A DNA stretch of 64,000 bases, taken from assembly GCA_020638675.1 (NCBI GenBank), contig JACKID010000001.1, positions 1,054,001 through 1,118,000 of the forward strand, in the 5' to 3' direction. Numbering within the stretch: the stretch's first letter is position 1; each line of letters begins with the position of its first letter. A program made the translations under genes and the position numbers. The notes beneath the pieces were generated by a model that was not told the DNA's origin, did no database searches, and saw nothing but the letters and a program-made list of their open reading frames with translations. This document shows, one piece after another, positions 7,371-15,437 of this stretch. Source of the DNA: Planctomycetota bacterium (GTDB lineage Bacteria; Planctomycetota; UBA8742; UBA2392).

Positions 7371-10058
7371 CTACTTGTCCTCAAGGATGCCCTTGCGCTT
7401 GAGGTAGCGCTCGATGCATTCGCCGATCACGGGCGAAACCTCTGCGCCGAAGAGGTCGCTGTTGGCGGCCAGGATCACGAACGCCACCTGCGGGTCATCA
7501 TACGGCGCAAAGCCGGCGAACCAGGAGTGGTCCGGGATGCCCTTGCCGTTCTCGGCCGTGCCGGTCTTGCCGGCGCATTTGATGCGCTTGAGTACAGGAT
7601 AGTCATTCGCGGTGCCGTACTGGCCGAACACGACGTCCCGCAGGCCTTCGTGCACGAGGTCCCAGGTCTCGTTGCTGACGTCCAGTTGCTGCGGGTAGTA
7701 GATGCACTCCTCGGTGAGGTGCGGCACCACCAGCGTGCCTCGGTTGGCTACGCAGGCGTAGACCCTCGCCATCTCCAGCGGCGTGGCTTCCATGCGCCCC
7801 TGCCCGATCGCGAGCATGGCGAGGTTCTGCGCCCAGACCTGGCTGCTGTCAGGCAGGTTGCCGCGCTTGGCGCCATACAGGTCTCCGCCCATTGGCTGCC
7901 CGATGCCGAACTGCTCGGCGTAGTCGTGCAGGACTTCCCAACCGGCCTGCGGCGTGTCGGCGAACTCCTGCGAGAAGTAATAGAAGAAGCCGTTGGCGCT
8001 GTGCTCGAGCGCCGAGACGACGTTGACGTTCGCGCCGGCCGGGTGGCCGGTGCGCCCGATTTTCTTGCCGTTGTAGTAGATGTCGTTCGACTGTTCGTCG
8101 TAGCGGCTTTCGGCGTTGATCGTGCCGCTTTCGAGCAACGCCACGGACGTCAGCGCCTTGAACGTGCTGCCCGGCGCGTAGCGGCCTTGTGTCGCGCGGT
8201 TGAACATGCGCGCTTTCTGGTTCCACCAGGGGTAGCCCTTCTTGCTTTCGATCTCCTGCTCCAGCTTGAACTGGCGCTGATACGCGCGGTCTTCGGGCGA
8301 ACGTCCGATCAGGCGGTCCGGGTCGTAGTCCGGGAAACTGACCATGGCGAGAATCGCGCCGGTTTTCACGTCCAGCACAACCGCGGCGCCGCGCATCGTC
8401 CACTTGTAGCGCTGCCAGCGGTCGTAGTCGGTCTGCCCGCGCAGCAGCATTTTGGTCGACTTTGCCTGCGCGACGCCGGCGAGCAGTGGCTCCCATTTCT
8501 TCACGTTCTGCTGGATGTCGCGCTGCAGCTCGATGTCCAGGGTCAGCGTCAGGGCTTCGCGATGCTCCGGCGCCTTCTCGAATTCAATGCTGCGGATGCG
8601 CCCTGCCGCGTCGCGCATGCTGACGCGCCCGCCGTACAATCCGCTGAGGCGCTCGTCGTAGACGCGCTCGATGCCGCCCGTGCCGACAACCTGATGGGCG
8701 ACCACGCCGTCGAAGCGCTCGACAAACTTGCTGCGGTCGCCGTCAAACCACTCGTCGATGAAATCCTCAAGGCCGTCGCCGAATTCCGGTCGGGCAAGAA
8801 CGCGCTCGAGCATCGCCGGGTCGGGCAGCCCTACGCCGCCAATCACGTGGGCCAGCTCGCGGGCGTAGTCATACTTGCGCGAGGCACGCCGTACGCAGAT
8901 GACTCCCGGCAGCAGGTCGGAGTTCACCTTCAGCAGCTCCACGACGTCGCGCGGCGCGTCGCGCACCAGCAGCAACGGCGACTCATCAAACTCATAGTGC
9001 TGCCAGCGCTTCTGCCAGTCGTCGATGTAGCGCTCGATGGTGTGGCGCTGCAGGTTGTCGAGCCGGTTGCGCGTCTGCTCAATGAGTCCGCCTTCCCCGG
9101 TGAGTTCCAGAAAGCGCTCGGCGACTGCGGCCGTGTTGCCGCGGACTCCTTCTTCGCAGGTGTCCGCCAGCCGCTGCCATGCGGCATGCTCCTCAAGCAG
9201 GATGTCCTGTGCCTGCGACAGCGTCAGGTCGCCCTCGTCGGCTTCCAGGCTCAGGGAGTCAGCCTTTTCGCGGCAGGTCTGCATGGCCTGGTAGCAAAGG
9301 TCGCGGAGGCGCTTGTTGTCCTCATCGGCGGCGTCGAGCAGGCCTTCGAGGTAGCCGGCTTCTTTCTCAAGCCACTCCAGCCGCGCGGCGAGCACAGGCG
9401 CGAAGTGCAGGCTCTTGGGGAATCGTCGGATGCGCTCCCAGTACTCGGGGTCGTGCAGGCAGGGCTCGGCGCGCAGCCAGGCGACGCTGACGTCGCGAGC
9501 CTCGGCCGTGAGGGGGTCGCCCATTTCCTTGACGAGCGTGTCGACCTCGACTTCGATCTGGCTGAGCTTCAGGTCAAGCTCGCCACGCGTCAGCCCGGTC
9601 ACGAGGCACAGGCGCTGGGCGCAGACGTCGAGGTCGTGGCGCGCGGCCGGGTCCTTGCGAAGCTGCCAATAAAGGAAGAAGCGGCGCCGCCCGCTGGGCC
9701 CGGCAAGTGAGGCCTCCTGCACGGGTTTCAGCTTGTCCTCGAGGAACGACTGAACCTCGGCCGCGTCGTACCGGCTGGGCGACGCATGGGCGCGTTGCAG
9801 CATGCCGCGCGGGTCCGCAAACTTCTGGTAGTCGAGGAAGATGTCCCAGACGCTTTCGGTGTGAGCCACGACCGTGCCATCGTTGAGCACGATGTCGGCG
9901 CGTTGGGGTTCCAGCAGGGTGATGCTGGTGCGCATTTCGGTCGCGAGGCCTTCGTAGTACTCGTGGTTCACCACCTGCATGTAGGCGAAGCGCCCAAGCA
10001 GCAGCAGGAAGACCAGCGCCATCCCGGCCGTTATGTAGTTGACCTTGCTCTCGAACAT
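7371..10058 (-). CDS. mrdA: Penicillin-binding protein 2-like transpeptidase with long N-terminal insert
   Basis: A class B peptidoglycan transpeptidase of 895 residues. It has an N-terminal membrane anchor (YITAGMALVFLLLLGRFAYM) and a conserved PBP-dimer start (LLEPQRADIVLNDGTVVA). The transpeptidase domain carries SxxK in PGSTFKAL, SxN in HSANGFF and KTGT in CAGKTGTAENG. All three catalytic motifs are intact, so the enzyme should cross-link peptidoglycan during elongation. Typical PBP2 is 600-650 residues. The extra 250-300 residues lie between the first dimer-domain strand and the transpeptidase part (about residues 90-370) and are mainly charged helix. No rodA, mreB or mreC lies beside it. 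The assignment to MrdA rather than another class B PBP rests on overall layout. Confidence 0.85.
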   Translation of the reverse strand: MFESKVNYITAGMALVFLLLLGRFAYMQVVNHEYYEGLATEMRTSITLLEPQRADIVLNDGTVVAHTESVWDIFLDYQKFADPRGMLQRAHASPSRYDAAEVQSFLEDKLKPVQEASLAGPSGRRRFFLYWQLRKDPAARHDLDVCAQRLCLVTGLTRGELDLKLSQIEVEVDTLVKEMGDPLTAEARDVSVAWLRAEPCLHDPEYWERIRRFPKSLHFAPVLAARLEWLEKEAGYLEGLLDAADEDNKRLRDLCYQAMQTCREKADSLSLEADEGDLTLSQAQDILLEEHAAWQRLADTCEEGVRGNTAAVAERFLELTGEGGLIEQTRNRLDNLQRHTIERYIDDWQKRWQHYEFDESPLLLVRDAPRDVVELLKVNSDLLPGVICVRRASRKYDYARELAHVIGGVGLPDPAMLERVLARPEFGDGLEDFIDEWFDGDRSKFVERFDGVVAHQVVGTGGIERVYDERLSGLYGGRVSMRDAAGRIRSIEFEKAPEHREALTLTLDIELQRDIQQNVKKWEPLLAGVAQAKSTKMLLRGQTDYDRWQRYKWTMRGAAVVLDVKTGAILAMVSFPDYDPDRLIGRSPEDRAYQRQFKLEQEIESKKGYPWWNQKARMFNRATQGRYAPGSTFKALTSVALLESGTINAESRYDEQSNDIYYNGKKIGRTGHPAGANVNVVSALEHSANGFFYYFSQEFADTPQAGWEVLHDYAEQFGIGQPMGGDLYGAKRGNLPDSSQVWAQNLAMLAIGQGRMEATPLEMARVYACVANRGTLVVPHLTEECIYYPQQLDVSNETWDLVHEGLRDVVFGQYGTANDYPVLKRIKCAGKTGTAENGKGIPDHSWFAGFAPYDDPQVAFVILAANSDLFGAEVSPVIGECIERYLKRKGILEDK

Positions 10059-10183
10059 GCGCGAACCCCGGTTGTAATCGGCAGATTCGGGCGCCGGTCT
10101 GAACGCGATGGCCTATAGTGGACAAAAATGGTCCGTAATCTACTCTCTGGACGAGTGTTGAGGCCGCTGTAGAGCGGGTTTTC

Positions 10184-11242
10184 ATGAGCTGGACCGAAGA
10201 CGACATCAAGGCTGCCCTGAAGGGCGTGCAGGACCCGGACCTGAAACAGGACCTGGTCGAGCTGGGCATGATCAAGGCGATCAAGTCGGAAGGCCAGACA
10301 GTCGAGTTGACGGTTCAACTGACAACCCCGGCGTGTCCACTCAAGGACCAGATCAGCGGTGAGGTAAAGGCCGCGCTGAAGAAACTCGGCGCCAGCGACG
10401 TGAAGGTCAACTTCAGCGCCGACACCAGCCGCATGCAGACCGCCAGCGACCTGATCCCCGGCGTGCGCAATGTGGTGTTCGTCGCGAGCGGCAAGGGCGG
10501 CGTGGGCAAGAGTACCGTGGCCGCGAACCTCGCAATCGCACTGGCAGAGTCCGGCGCGGCGGTCGGGCTGCTGGACGGCGACATCTACGGCCCGAGCATG
10601 CCCACCATGTTCGGCGTGCATCACCAGCCGACGGCGACGGACGACAAGCGTATTATCCCGCACGAGAAGTTCGGGCTGAAGATCATGTCGATGGGCTTTC
10701 TCCTTGAGGAAGGCCAGCCGGTCATCTGGCGCGGCCCGATGCTGGATTCCGCCCTGCGCCAATTTCTGGGCCAGGTCGAATGGGGCGAGCTGGACTATCT
10801 GGTGGTGGACCTGCCGCCGGGAACCGGCGACGTGCAGCTTTCCCTCAGCCGCATGGTCCCGCAGGGCGTTTCGGTCATCGTCACCACGCCACAGGATGTT
10901 GCTCTGGCCGACGTGCAGCGCGCGATCGGCATGTTCGGCACGGTCAACATCCAGGTGCTGGGCGTGATCGAGAACATGAGCGGCTTCGTCTGCGGACACT
11001 GCGGCGAGAAGACGGACATCTTCGGCAAGGGCGCAGGCAAGCGCGCGGCCGAGAAGTATGGAATCACTTTCTTCGGCGGAATTCCGCTGACGGAAAAAGT
11101 CGTTGAAGCGGGCGACGGTGGCACGCCCGTGCTGAAGGCCGAACCGCAGGACCCGGCATCAAGGGCCTTGCGAGAGGTCAGCCACAAGGTAGCCCAACAG
11201 ATTGCAATTCACGCGGCGGCGGCACAGCCGGCGACCGCTTAA
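10184..11242 (+). CDS. mrp: Iron-sulfur cluster carrier ATPase, Mrp/NBP35 family
   Basis: The product is 352 residues. An N-terminal MIP18/DUF59 domain (about residues 5-78, with TPACPLKDQI) is followed by a P-loop ATPase of the Mrp/ApbC/NBP35 family. The deviant Walker A is SGKGGVGKSTVA (about residues 102-113), and DYLVVDLPPGTGD is the switch region. Near the C-terminus, FVCGHCGEKTDIFG contains the CxxC that ligates the bridging Fe-S cluster at the dimer interface in homologues. It likely carries 4Fe-4S clusters to apoproteins in the cytoplasm. It is divergent from the PBP2 gene across 125 bases. The bacilliredoxin gene follows after 11 bases, so the two probably form an operon. Confidence 0.93.
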   Translation: MSWTEDDIKAALKGVQDPDLKQDLVELGMIKAIKSEGQTVELTVQLTTPACPLKDQISGEVKAALKKLGASDVKVNFSADTSRMQTASDLIPGVRNVVFVASGKGGVGKSTVAANLAIALAESGAAVGLLDGDIYGPSMPTMFGVHHQPTATDDKRIIPHEKFGLKIMSMGFLLEEGQPVIWRGPMLDSALRQFLGQVEWGELDYLVVDLPPGTGDVQLSLSRMVPQGVSVIVTTPQDVALADVQRAIGMFGTVNIQVLGVIENMSGFVCGHCGEKTDIFGKGAGKRAAEKYGITFFGGIPLTEKVVEAGDGGTPVLKAEPQDPASRALREVSHKVAQQIAIHAAAAQPATA

Positions 11243-11253
11243 GGAGAACCGAG

Positions 11254-11670
11254 ATGCCTTACCCTGAAGAGATGGTCGCACCGATGCGCGCTGAGCTTGC
11301 CGACAACGGTGTCGAAGAACTGCGCACGGCTGACGACGTGAAGAACTTCCTTGAGCGCAACAAGGACAAGAACGCGATGGTGATCGTGAACTCGGTCTGT
11401 GGTTGCGCCGCCGGCGCCGCCCGTCCGGGCATCCTGCTGAGCCTCGAAGGCGACAAGAAGCCGGACGCGGTCGGTACCGTGTTCGCCGGCAACGACACGG
11501 AAGCCTGCAACTACGTCCGCAGCCTCGTGCCGCAGGCGCCGCCCAGCAGCCCCAGCGTTTACCTGTTCAAGCAGGGCCAGCCGGTCAGCTACGTGCCGCG
11601 CCACGTGTTTGAAGGCGGCTACCCGGAAGCGGTGGCCGAGCACCTGCGCAACCTGTACGTCAAGCTGTAA
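11254..11670 (+). CDS. Bacilliredoxin, BrxA/BrxB (YphP/YqiW) family
   Basis: A 138-residue thioredoxin-fold protein carrying the CGC active site of the family in NSVCGCAAGAARPG (about residues 46-59). Length and the C-terminal SPSVYLFKQGQP segment match the family. Bacilliredoxins remove bacillithiol from mixed disulfides in Firmicutes; here the thiol partner is unknown. AGGAG lies just before the ATG. Its TAA stop overlaps the ATG of the next gene (TAATG), which suggests translational coupling. The upstream Fe-S carrier gene and the two small downstream paralogues are likely in the same message. Confidence 0.9.
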   Translation: MPYPEEMVAPMRAELADNGVEELRTADDVKNFLERNKDKNAMVIVNSVCGCAAGAARPGILLSLEGDKKPDAVGTVFAGNDTEACNYVRSLVPQAPPSSPSVYLFKQGQPVSYVPRHVFEGGYPEAVAEHLRNLYVKL

Positions 11671-12011
11671 TGGAACAGGACCCGGCAAAGCGCCTGAGGG
11701 AATTCCACGGCAAGACCTGTGTCGTGGAAACCAAGCTCGACCAGACGTTCGTCGGGCGCTGCTCGCGATTTGAGAAAGACAACCTGATCATGGTCGACCT
11801 CGACCACTTCCACGGCAACTGGGACAAGAACGCCGCGAACCTCGACAACGCCATCAACATGGGCCACTGGCCGACGATCAAGAAGGCCTTCATTCCCAAG
11901 GCCGACATCACTCGCATGGAACTGCTGGTGAAGGAGCCGTGGAAGGACAATTCCGGCGAATTCTCCAAAGACCTTGCCGCCGCGCAGCCGGCGCCGGACG
12001 AGAAGGAATAG
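11670..12011 (+). CDS. Small protein with GHWP motif, paralogue of the next gene
   Basis: A 113-residue soluble protein of unknown function. The core runs HGKTCVVETKLDQTFVGRC, then IMVDLDHFHG, then INMGHWPTIKKAFIPKADIT. It is clearly homologous to the next gene: both share HGxTxVVxT, a GRC, a loop with His, GHWPxI, and a closing P-xxxI-xxxE-L. The short alternating strands suggest a small beta barrel (SH3- or Sm-like), but this is a guess from pattern. The C-terminal 25 residues are charged and Ala-Pro rich. It is translationally coupled to the bacilliredoxin through TAATG. Confidence 0.7.
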   Translation: MEQDPAKRLREFHGKTCVVETKLDQTFVGRCSRFEKDNLIMVDLDHFHGNWDKNAANLDNAINMGHWPTIKKAFIPKADITRMELLVKEPWKDNSGEFSKDLAAAQPAPDEKE

Positions 12012-12012
12012 C

Positions 12013-12291
12013 ATGGGGACTTTTCACAGCGACAAGGGCGCGCTGCACGGCATCACCGTGGTCGTCCGCACGACCGGCAGCGCCGTCTACATCGGGCGAT
12101 GCGACACGCAGACGCCGCACGCCATCTTCCTGAACGACGCCGACAAGCACGAAGAAGGCCAGGACGGAAAGACCAACGACGAGTACGTCCAGACCGCCGC
12201 CCAGTGGGGCCACTGGCCGCGCATCCCGCAGGTGTCTGTCCCGGCGAGTGAGATCGCGTCTGTCGAGAAGCTGGCGGAGCTCGCAAACTAG
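12013..12291 (+). CDS. Small protein with GHWP motif, second tandem paralogue
   Basis: A 92-residue protein starting MGTFHSDKGALHG, one base after the previous stop. It shares the HGITVVVRT, YIGRC and WGHWPRIPQVSVP segments with the upstream protein, so the pair arose by tandem duplication. This copy lacks the Ala-Pro tail. The function is unknown. The last base of its TAG stop completes a CTAG shared with the stop of the convergent nucleotidyltransferase gene. It is the end of the probable mrp-bacilliredoxin-GHWP-GHWP operon. Confidence 0.7.
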   Translation: MGTFHSDKGALHGITVVVRTTGSAVYIGRCDTQTPHAIFLNDADKHEEGQDGKTNDEYVQTAAQWGHWPRIPQVSVPASEIASVEKLAELAN

Positions 12292-12851
12292 CTGCCGAGG
12301 AAGCGCACGGCCTGATCCATCAGTTCCGGCATTTCAATCATCTCCGCCAACTCGGCGGCAAGCCGTTTGACTTTTCTGCGATCCATATCGGGGTTCGCGG
12401 CGACTAATTCATGCACATCGGCTTCGTCCCGCGGCCGGGACGCGAGCAGCTTCATAAGGACCAGATGCTCCACGGTGATGACCGGCACCGTGACGCCCGC
12501 GAAGGGAACCTGTTGAGCTTCGCCGACGAAGTCCTCCTCAATCGGCAAGCGCGCCAGCATGACGTCAACTTTGACTTGGCTGCTCGCGTGAAGCAGCACC
12601 AACACGCTGCTCCGCGTGGCGATTTCAACGGACTCCTTGAAGAACTCTTGAAACCCATAGGGTCGCAAGGAAACGAGCAACTCGTCCGGTTCGTCGATCG
12701 AAACCAAGAGTACGTCAATGTCTTGGGTGGAACGGGGTTCGGCGTGGCTCGACACGGCAAGTCCACCGACCAGGGCGAAGCTGTGCCCGGTGGCCCCCGC
12801 CCACTCAACGATGGCCGATAACGGCTGTTTGAAGCCGCTCAGATCAGCCAC
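12288..12851 (-). CDS. Nucleotidyltransferase, AbiEii/MNT-like
   Basis: A 187-residue protein with the minimal nucleotidyltransferase signature: GG in FALVGGLAVSSH, then DxD in STQDIDVLLV, and a third acidic residue in VKVDVMLA. This set belongs to the DNA-polymerase-beta superfamily branch that includes AbiEii toxins and stand-alone NTases that modify tRNA or protein. The start is GTG at 12851, overlapping the end of the upstream small gene by eight bases, so translation is coupled. The pair resembles a toxin-antitoxin cassette in size and overlap, but the partner is not a recognised antitoxin. Target and nucleotide are not predictable. Confidence 0.75.
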   Translation of the reverse strand: MADLSGFKQPLSAIVEWAGATGHSFALVGGLAVSSHAEPRSTQDIDVLLVSIDEPDELLVSLRPYGFQEFFKESVEIATRSSVLVLLHASSQVKVDVMLARLPIEEDFVGEAQQVPFAGVTVPVITVEHLVLMKLLASRPRDEADVHELVAANPDMDRRKVKRLAAELAEMIEMPELMDQAVRFLGS

Positions 12852-13089
12852 TCGCGGTGTCCTTCATTCTCTTGAGAAGTCGTTCGCGCCAAGAGTAGTC
12901 GCTTGGAGTCGGCTTGTGCCTTGCGGAACCCGCTACTCCCAGATTCCGAATGTCAGAGCTGAGTTCCAACGCCGCTTGCAAGCGCTCACTCTGTGATTTG
13001 CTGGCGGCTTGCTTCAACTGCCTGTGCCGGACCTCGTTGAGTGCGTCAGAACGGGCCTGCCACAATGCCTTTAGACTTGGGCTCTTCAT
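12844..13089 (-). CDS. Small basic helical protein, partner of the nucleotidyltransferase
   Basis: An 81-residue protein, rich in Arg, Lys, Ser and Ala, predicted helical (KALWQARSDALNEVRHRQLK), with a C-terminal tail ending RERLLKRMKDTASG. I do not recognise a family. Its coding end overlaps the GTG start of the nucleotidyltransferase, so the two are probably made together; the upstream position fits an antitoxin or regulator. Upstream is a 33-base divergent spacer shared with the SRAP gene. An alternative upstream start on the same frame is unlikely because it would run into that gene. Confidence 0.55.
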   Translation of the reverse strand: MKSPSLKALWQARSDALNEVRHRQLKQAASKSQSERLQAALELSSDIRNLGVAGSARHKPTPSDYSWRERLLKRMKDTASG

Positions 13090-13122
13090 GCGACTATTGT
13101 AACTGAATCTGATGGAGATGGC

Positions 13123-13821
13123 ATGCCCGGCCGCCTGATTCAGGATCCAGAAGACCTCGCCGCACACCTGGCGCACTTCGGCGTAAAGGCCACGGCCGCT
13201 CTGATCAAGAAGTGGGAACCGTTGTACAACCTCGCGCCCAACAATGACGCGCTATGCGTTCGCCAGCGCGGAAACAGGCGCGAGGCGGTGATGCTGCGCT
13301 GGGGCTTGGTTCCGTACTGGGAAAAGGATTCGGCAACCGCGAAGAAGCCGATCAACGCGCGGTCCGAAACAGCCGACCAGCTCAAGACCTTTCGCGAAGC
13401 CTTCCGCAAACGCCGCTGCATTGTCGCGGCCACCGGCTGGTACGAGTGGACGCCGGGCAAGCTGCGCAAACAGCCCCACTGCATCCGCCCCGCGCACGGG
13501 CTGCCGCTGGGTTTCGCCGGGCTGTACGAGAATTGGGACTCCGGCGTGGGCGTAACGATCGACAGCCTGACCGTGCTGACCTGCGAGCCCAACACCAAGA
13601 TGGCCCAGCTGCATCACCGCATGGGCTGCATTCTCGACCCGGCGCATTACGACGCCTGGCTCGACCCGAAGAACGAAGACGTCGACGCGCTGAAGGACAT
13701 GCTAAGGCCTTGCCCGAACGAGTGGCTGACCCACCATACGGTTTCCAACATCGTCAGCGACCAGCGCAACAAGGGCGCGAGCTGCATCAAGCCGGGGAAG
13801 ATTGCCGCGCGCTGGGCGTAA
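13123..13821 (+). CDS. SRAP (HMCES/YedK) family protein lacking the catalytic Cys2
   Basis: A 232-residue SOS-response-associated peptidase domain protein. Family motifs present: LYNLAPN, MLRWGLVPYW, KPINARSETA (active-site Asn), CIVAATGWYEW (active-site Glu) and AQLHHRMGCIL (active-site His). In this family the second residue is Cys (MCGR); it becomes the N-terminus and forms a thiazolidine with abasic sites in single-stranded DNA. Here the start reads MPGR, Pro in place of Cys. No alternative in-frame start exists, and GGAG lies six bases upstream of this ATG. The protein may therefore have lost covalent abasic-site shielding while keeping DNA binding. It converges closely with hutH. Confidence 0.85.
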   Translation: MPGRLIQDPEDLAAHLAHFGVKATAALIKKWEPLYNLAPNNDALCVRQRGNRREAVMLRWGLVPYWEKDSATAKKPINARSETADQLKTFREAFRKRRCIVAATGWYEWTPGKLRKQPHCIRPAHGLPLGFAGLYENWDSGVGVTIDSLTVLTCEPNTKMAQLHHRMGCILDPAHYDAWLDPKNEDVDALKDMLRPCPNEWLTHHTVSNIVSDQRNKGASCIKPGKIAARWA

Positions 13822-13823
13822 GG

Positions 13824-15353
13824 CTATTCGAGCTTCGCCAGCACCGCGTCGATGGCGCCGTCGTTGACCAGCCCGCGAATCGTGGCGAAGTCCTCATGCA
13901 GGACACGGTCCTGCTTCAACGGTTTCACACGCTTGCGTAGCGCGTCCACGACGGCCTCCACCAGCTTCCCGCCCTTCAGCGGCTTGTGGTAATCGAGCGC
14001 GAGACGCCCCGCCAGCAACTCGATGCTCAGCAGGTGCTGCAGATTCTCGTAGATAGTGCGGGCCTTCAGCGCGGCCGTGACGCCCATGCTTACGTGGTCT
14101 TCCTTGTTCGCCGAGGTCGGGATGCTGTCGACGCTGGCCGGGTGGCTGAACACCTTGTTCTCGCTGGCGAGTGCGGCCGCGACGACTTGCGCGATCATCA
14201 GCCCGCTGTTCAGCCCGCTGCCCTCAACGAGAAAGGGCGGCAGGTTGGAAAGGTCCGGGTTCACCATCTGTTCGGTGCGGCGCTCGGAGATCGCGCCCAG
14301 TTCGCTCATCAGGATTGCCAGGAAGTCGAGCGCCTGAGAAAGCGGCTGGCCGTGGAAGTTGCCGGCGCTGATGACGTCGCTGTCATCCGGGAACAGCAGC
14401 GGGTTGTCGGTCACAGCGTTCAGCTCGCGCTCAAAGATCGTCTGCACGAAGTCGAAGCCGTCGCGCGCGGCGCCGTGAACCTGCGGCACGCAGCGCAGGC
14501 TATAGGCATCCTGCACGCGATCATCGCCTTCGCGGTGGCTCTCGCGGATCTGGCTGCCCTTCAGCATCTTCAGCATGTTGCGCGAAACCAGCGCGTGGCC
14601 CGGGTGCGGGCGAATCGCCGCCACGCGCGGGTCGAACGGCGAATCACTGCCGCGCAACGCCTCGAGCGAAACCGCGGCCGCCGCGTCGCACAGCTTGATC
14701 CAGCGCCGCATGCCGCAGATCGTGCGCAGCCCGATCGCCTGGATGATCTGCGTGCCGTTGATCAGCGCCAGGCCTTCCTTGGCCTGCAACTCGATCGGAT
14801 TCAGGCTCGCCTGCTTCAATGCGCCGGGTGCGCCGACCAGCTTGCCCTTCACCCAGACCTTGCCTTCGCCAAGCAGCGCCAGCGCGATGTGCGCCAGCGG
14901 GGCAAGGTCGCCGCTCGCGCCTACGCTGCCTTTGCTGGGCACGAACGGCACGACGTCGCTGTTGAGCATGTCCACCAGCGCATCCACCACTTGCTCGCGC
15001 ACGCCGGAGTTGCCCTGCACGATACTGTTGATGCGCAGCACCATGGCGAGCCGCACGGTCTCAACCGGCAGTGGCTCGCCGACGCCGCACGAGTGGCTGC
15101 GGATAAGGTTGGTTTGCAACTGGCCAAGGTCCGCATCCGGGATGCGCATGTTCGCCAGCTTGCCGAAGCCGGTGTTTACGCCGTACACCGGGCGATGCTC
15201 TTTCAGCAGCTTCTCGACAAACTTGCGCGCCTTGCGAACGGCCGAGCGCGCCCCCTGCGAAACTTCCACGCGAACGAAGCCGCCATGCAGGAACTGGTCC
15301 ACCTGCGCCAAAGTCAGCGACTTGCCGTCGAGTACGAGTGTGTTCTTAGCCAT
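13824..15353 (-). CDS. hutH: Histidine ammonia-lyase
   Basis: A 509-residue enzyme of the aromatic amino acid lyase family, the normal length for HutH, which deaminates L-histidine to trans-urocanate. The self-cyclising Ala-Ser-Gly triad that forms MIO is at residues 146-148 in GSVGASGDLAPLAH. The catalytic loop Tyr is in YGVNTGFGKLANM, and SSxNKEDHVSMG-like residues appear as TSANKEDHVSMG. ATG 15353 was chosen over an upstream in-frame ATG because AKNTLVLDGKSLT begins where homologues begin. No other hut gene (hutU, hutI, hutG) is present in the window, so the local context does not form a histidine-degradation operon. Confidence 0.93.
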   Translation of the reverse strand: MAKNTLVLDGKSLTLAQVDQFLHGGFVRVEVSQGARSAVRKARKFVEKLLKEHRPVYGVNTGFGKLANMRIPDADLGQLQTNLIRSHSCGVGEPLPVETVRLAMVLRINSIVQGNSGVREQVVDALVDMLNSDVVPFVPSKGSVGASGDLAPLAHIALALLGEGKVWVKGKLVGAPGALKQASLNPIELQAKEGLALINGTQIIQAIGLRTICGMRRWIKLCDAAAAVSLEALRGSDSPFDPRVAAIRPHPGHALVSRNMLKMLKGSQIRESHREGDDRVQDAYSLRCVPQVHGAARDGFDFVQTIFERELNAVTDNPLLFPDDSDVISAGNFHGQPLSQALDFLAILMSELGAISERRTEQMVNPDLSNLPPFLVEGSGLNSGLMIAQVVAAALASENKVFSHPASVDSIPTSANKEDHVSMGVTAALKARTIYENLQHLLSIELLAGRLALDYHKPLKGGKLVEAVVDALRKRVKPLKQDRVLHEDFATIRGLVNDGAIDAVLAKLE

Positions 15354-15437
15354 GGGGCGGGAAGTTAGCGCGAATCGCCGGAGAGTAACAGAGCCCATCA
15401 ACAGGAATGGGCTCGGCACAGACTTGGCGATTGGCCA

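Noticed and set aside
7527..9710. Long plus-strand frame (727 codons) opposite the PBP2 gene
   Set aside because: Composition is that of an antisense shadow; PBP2 motifs on the other strand are unambiguous.
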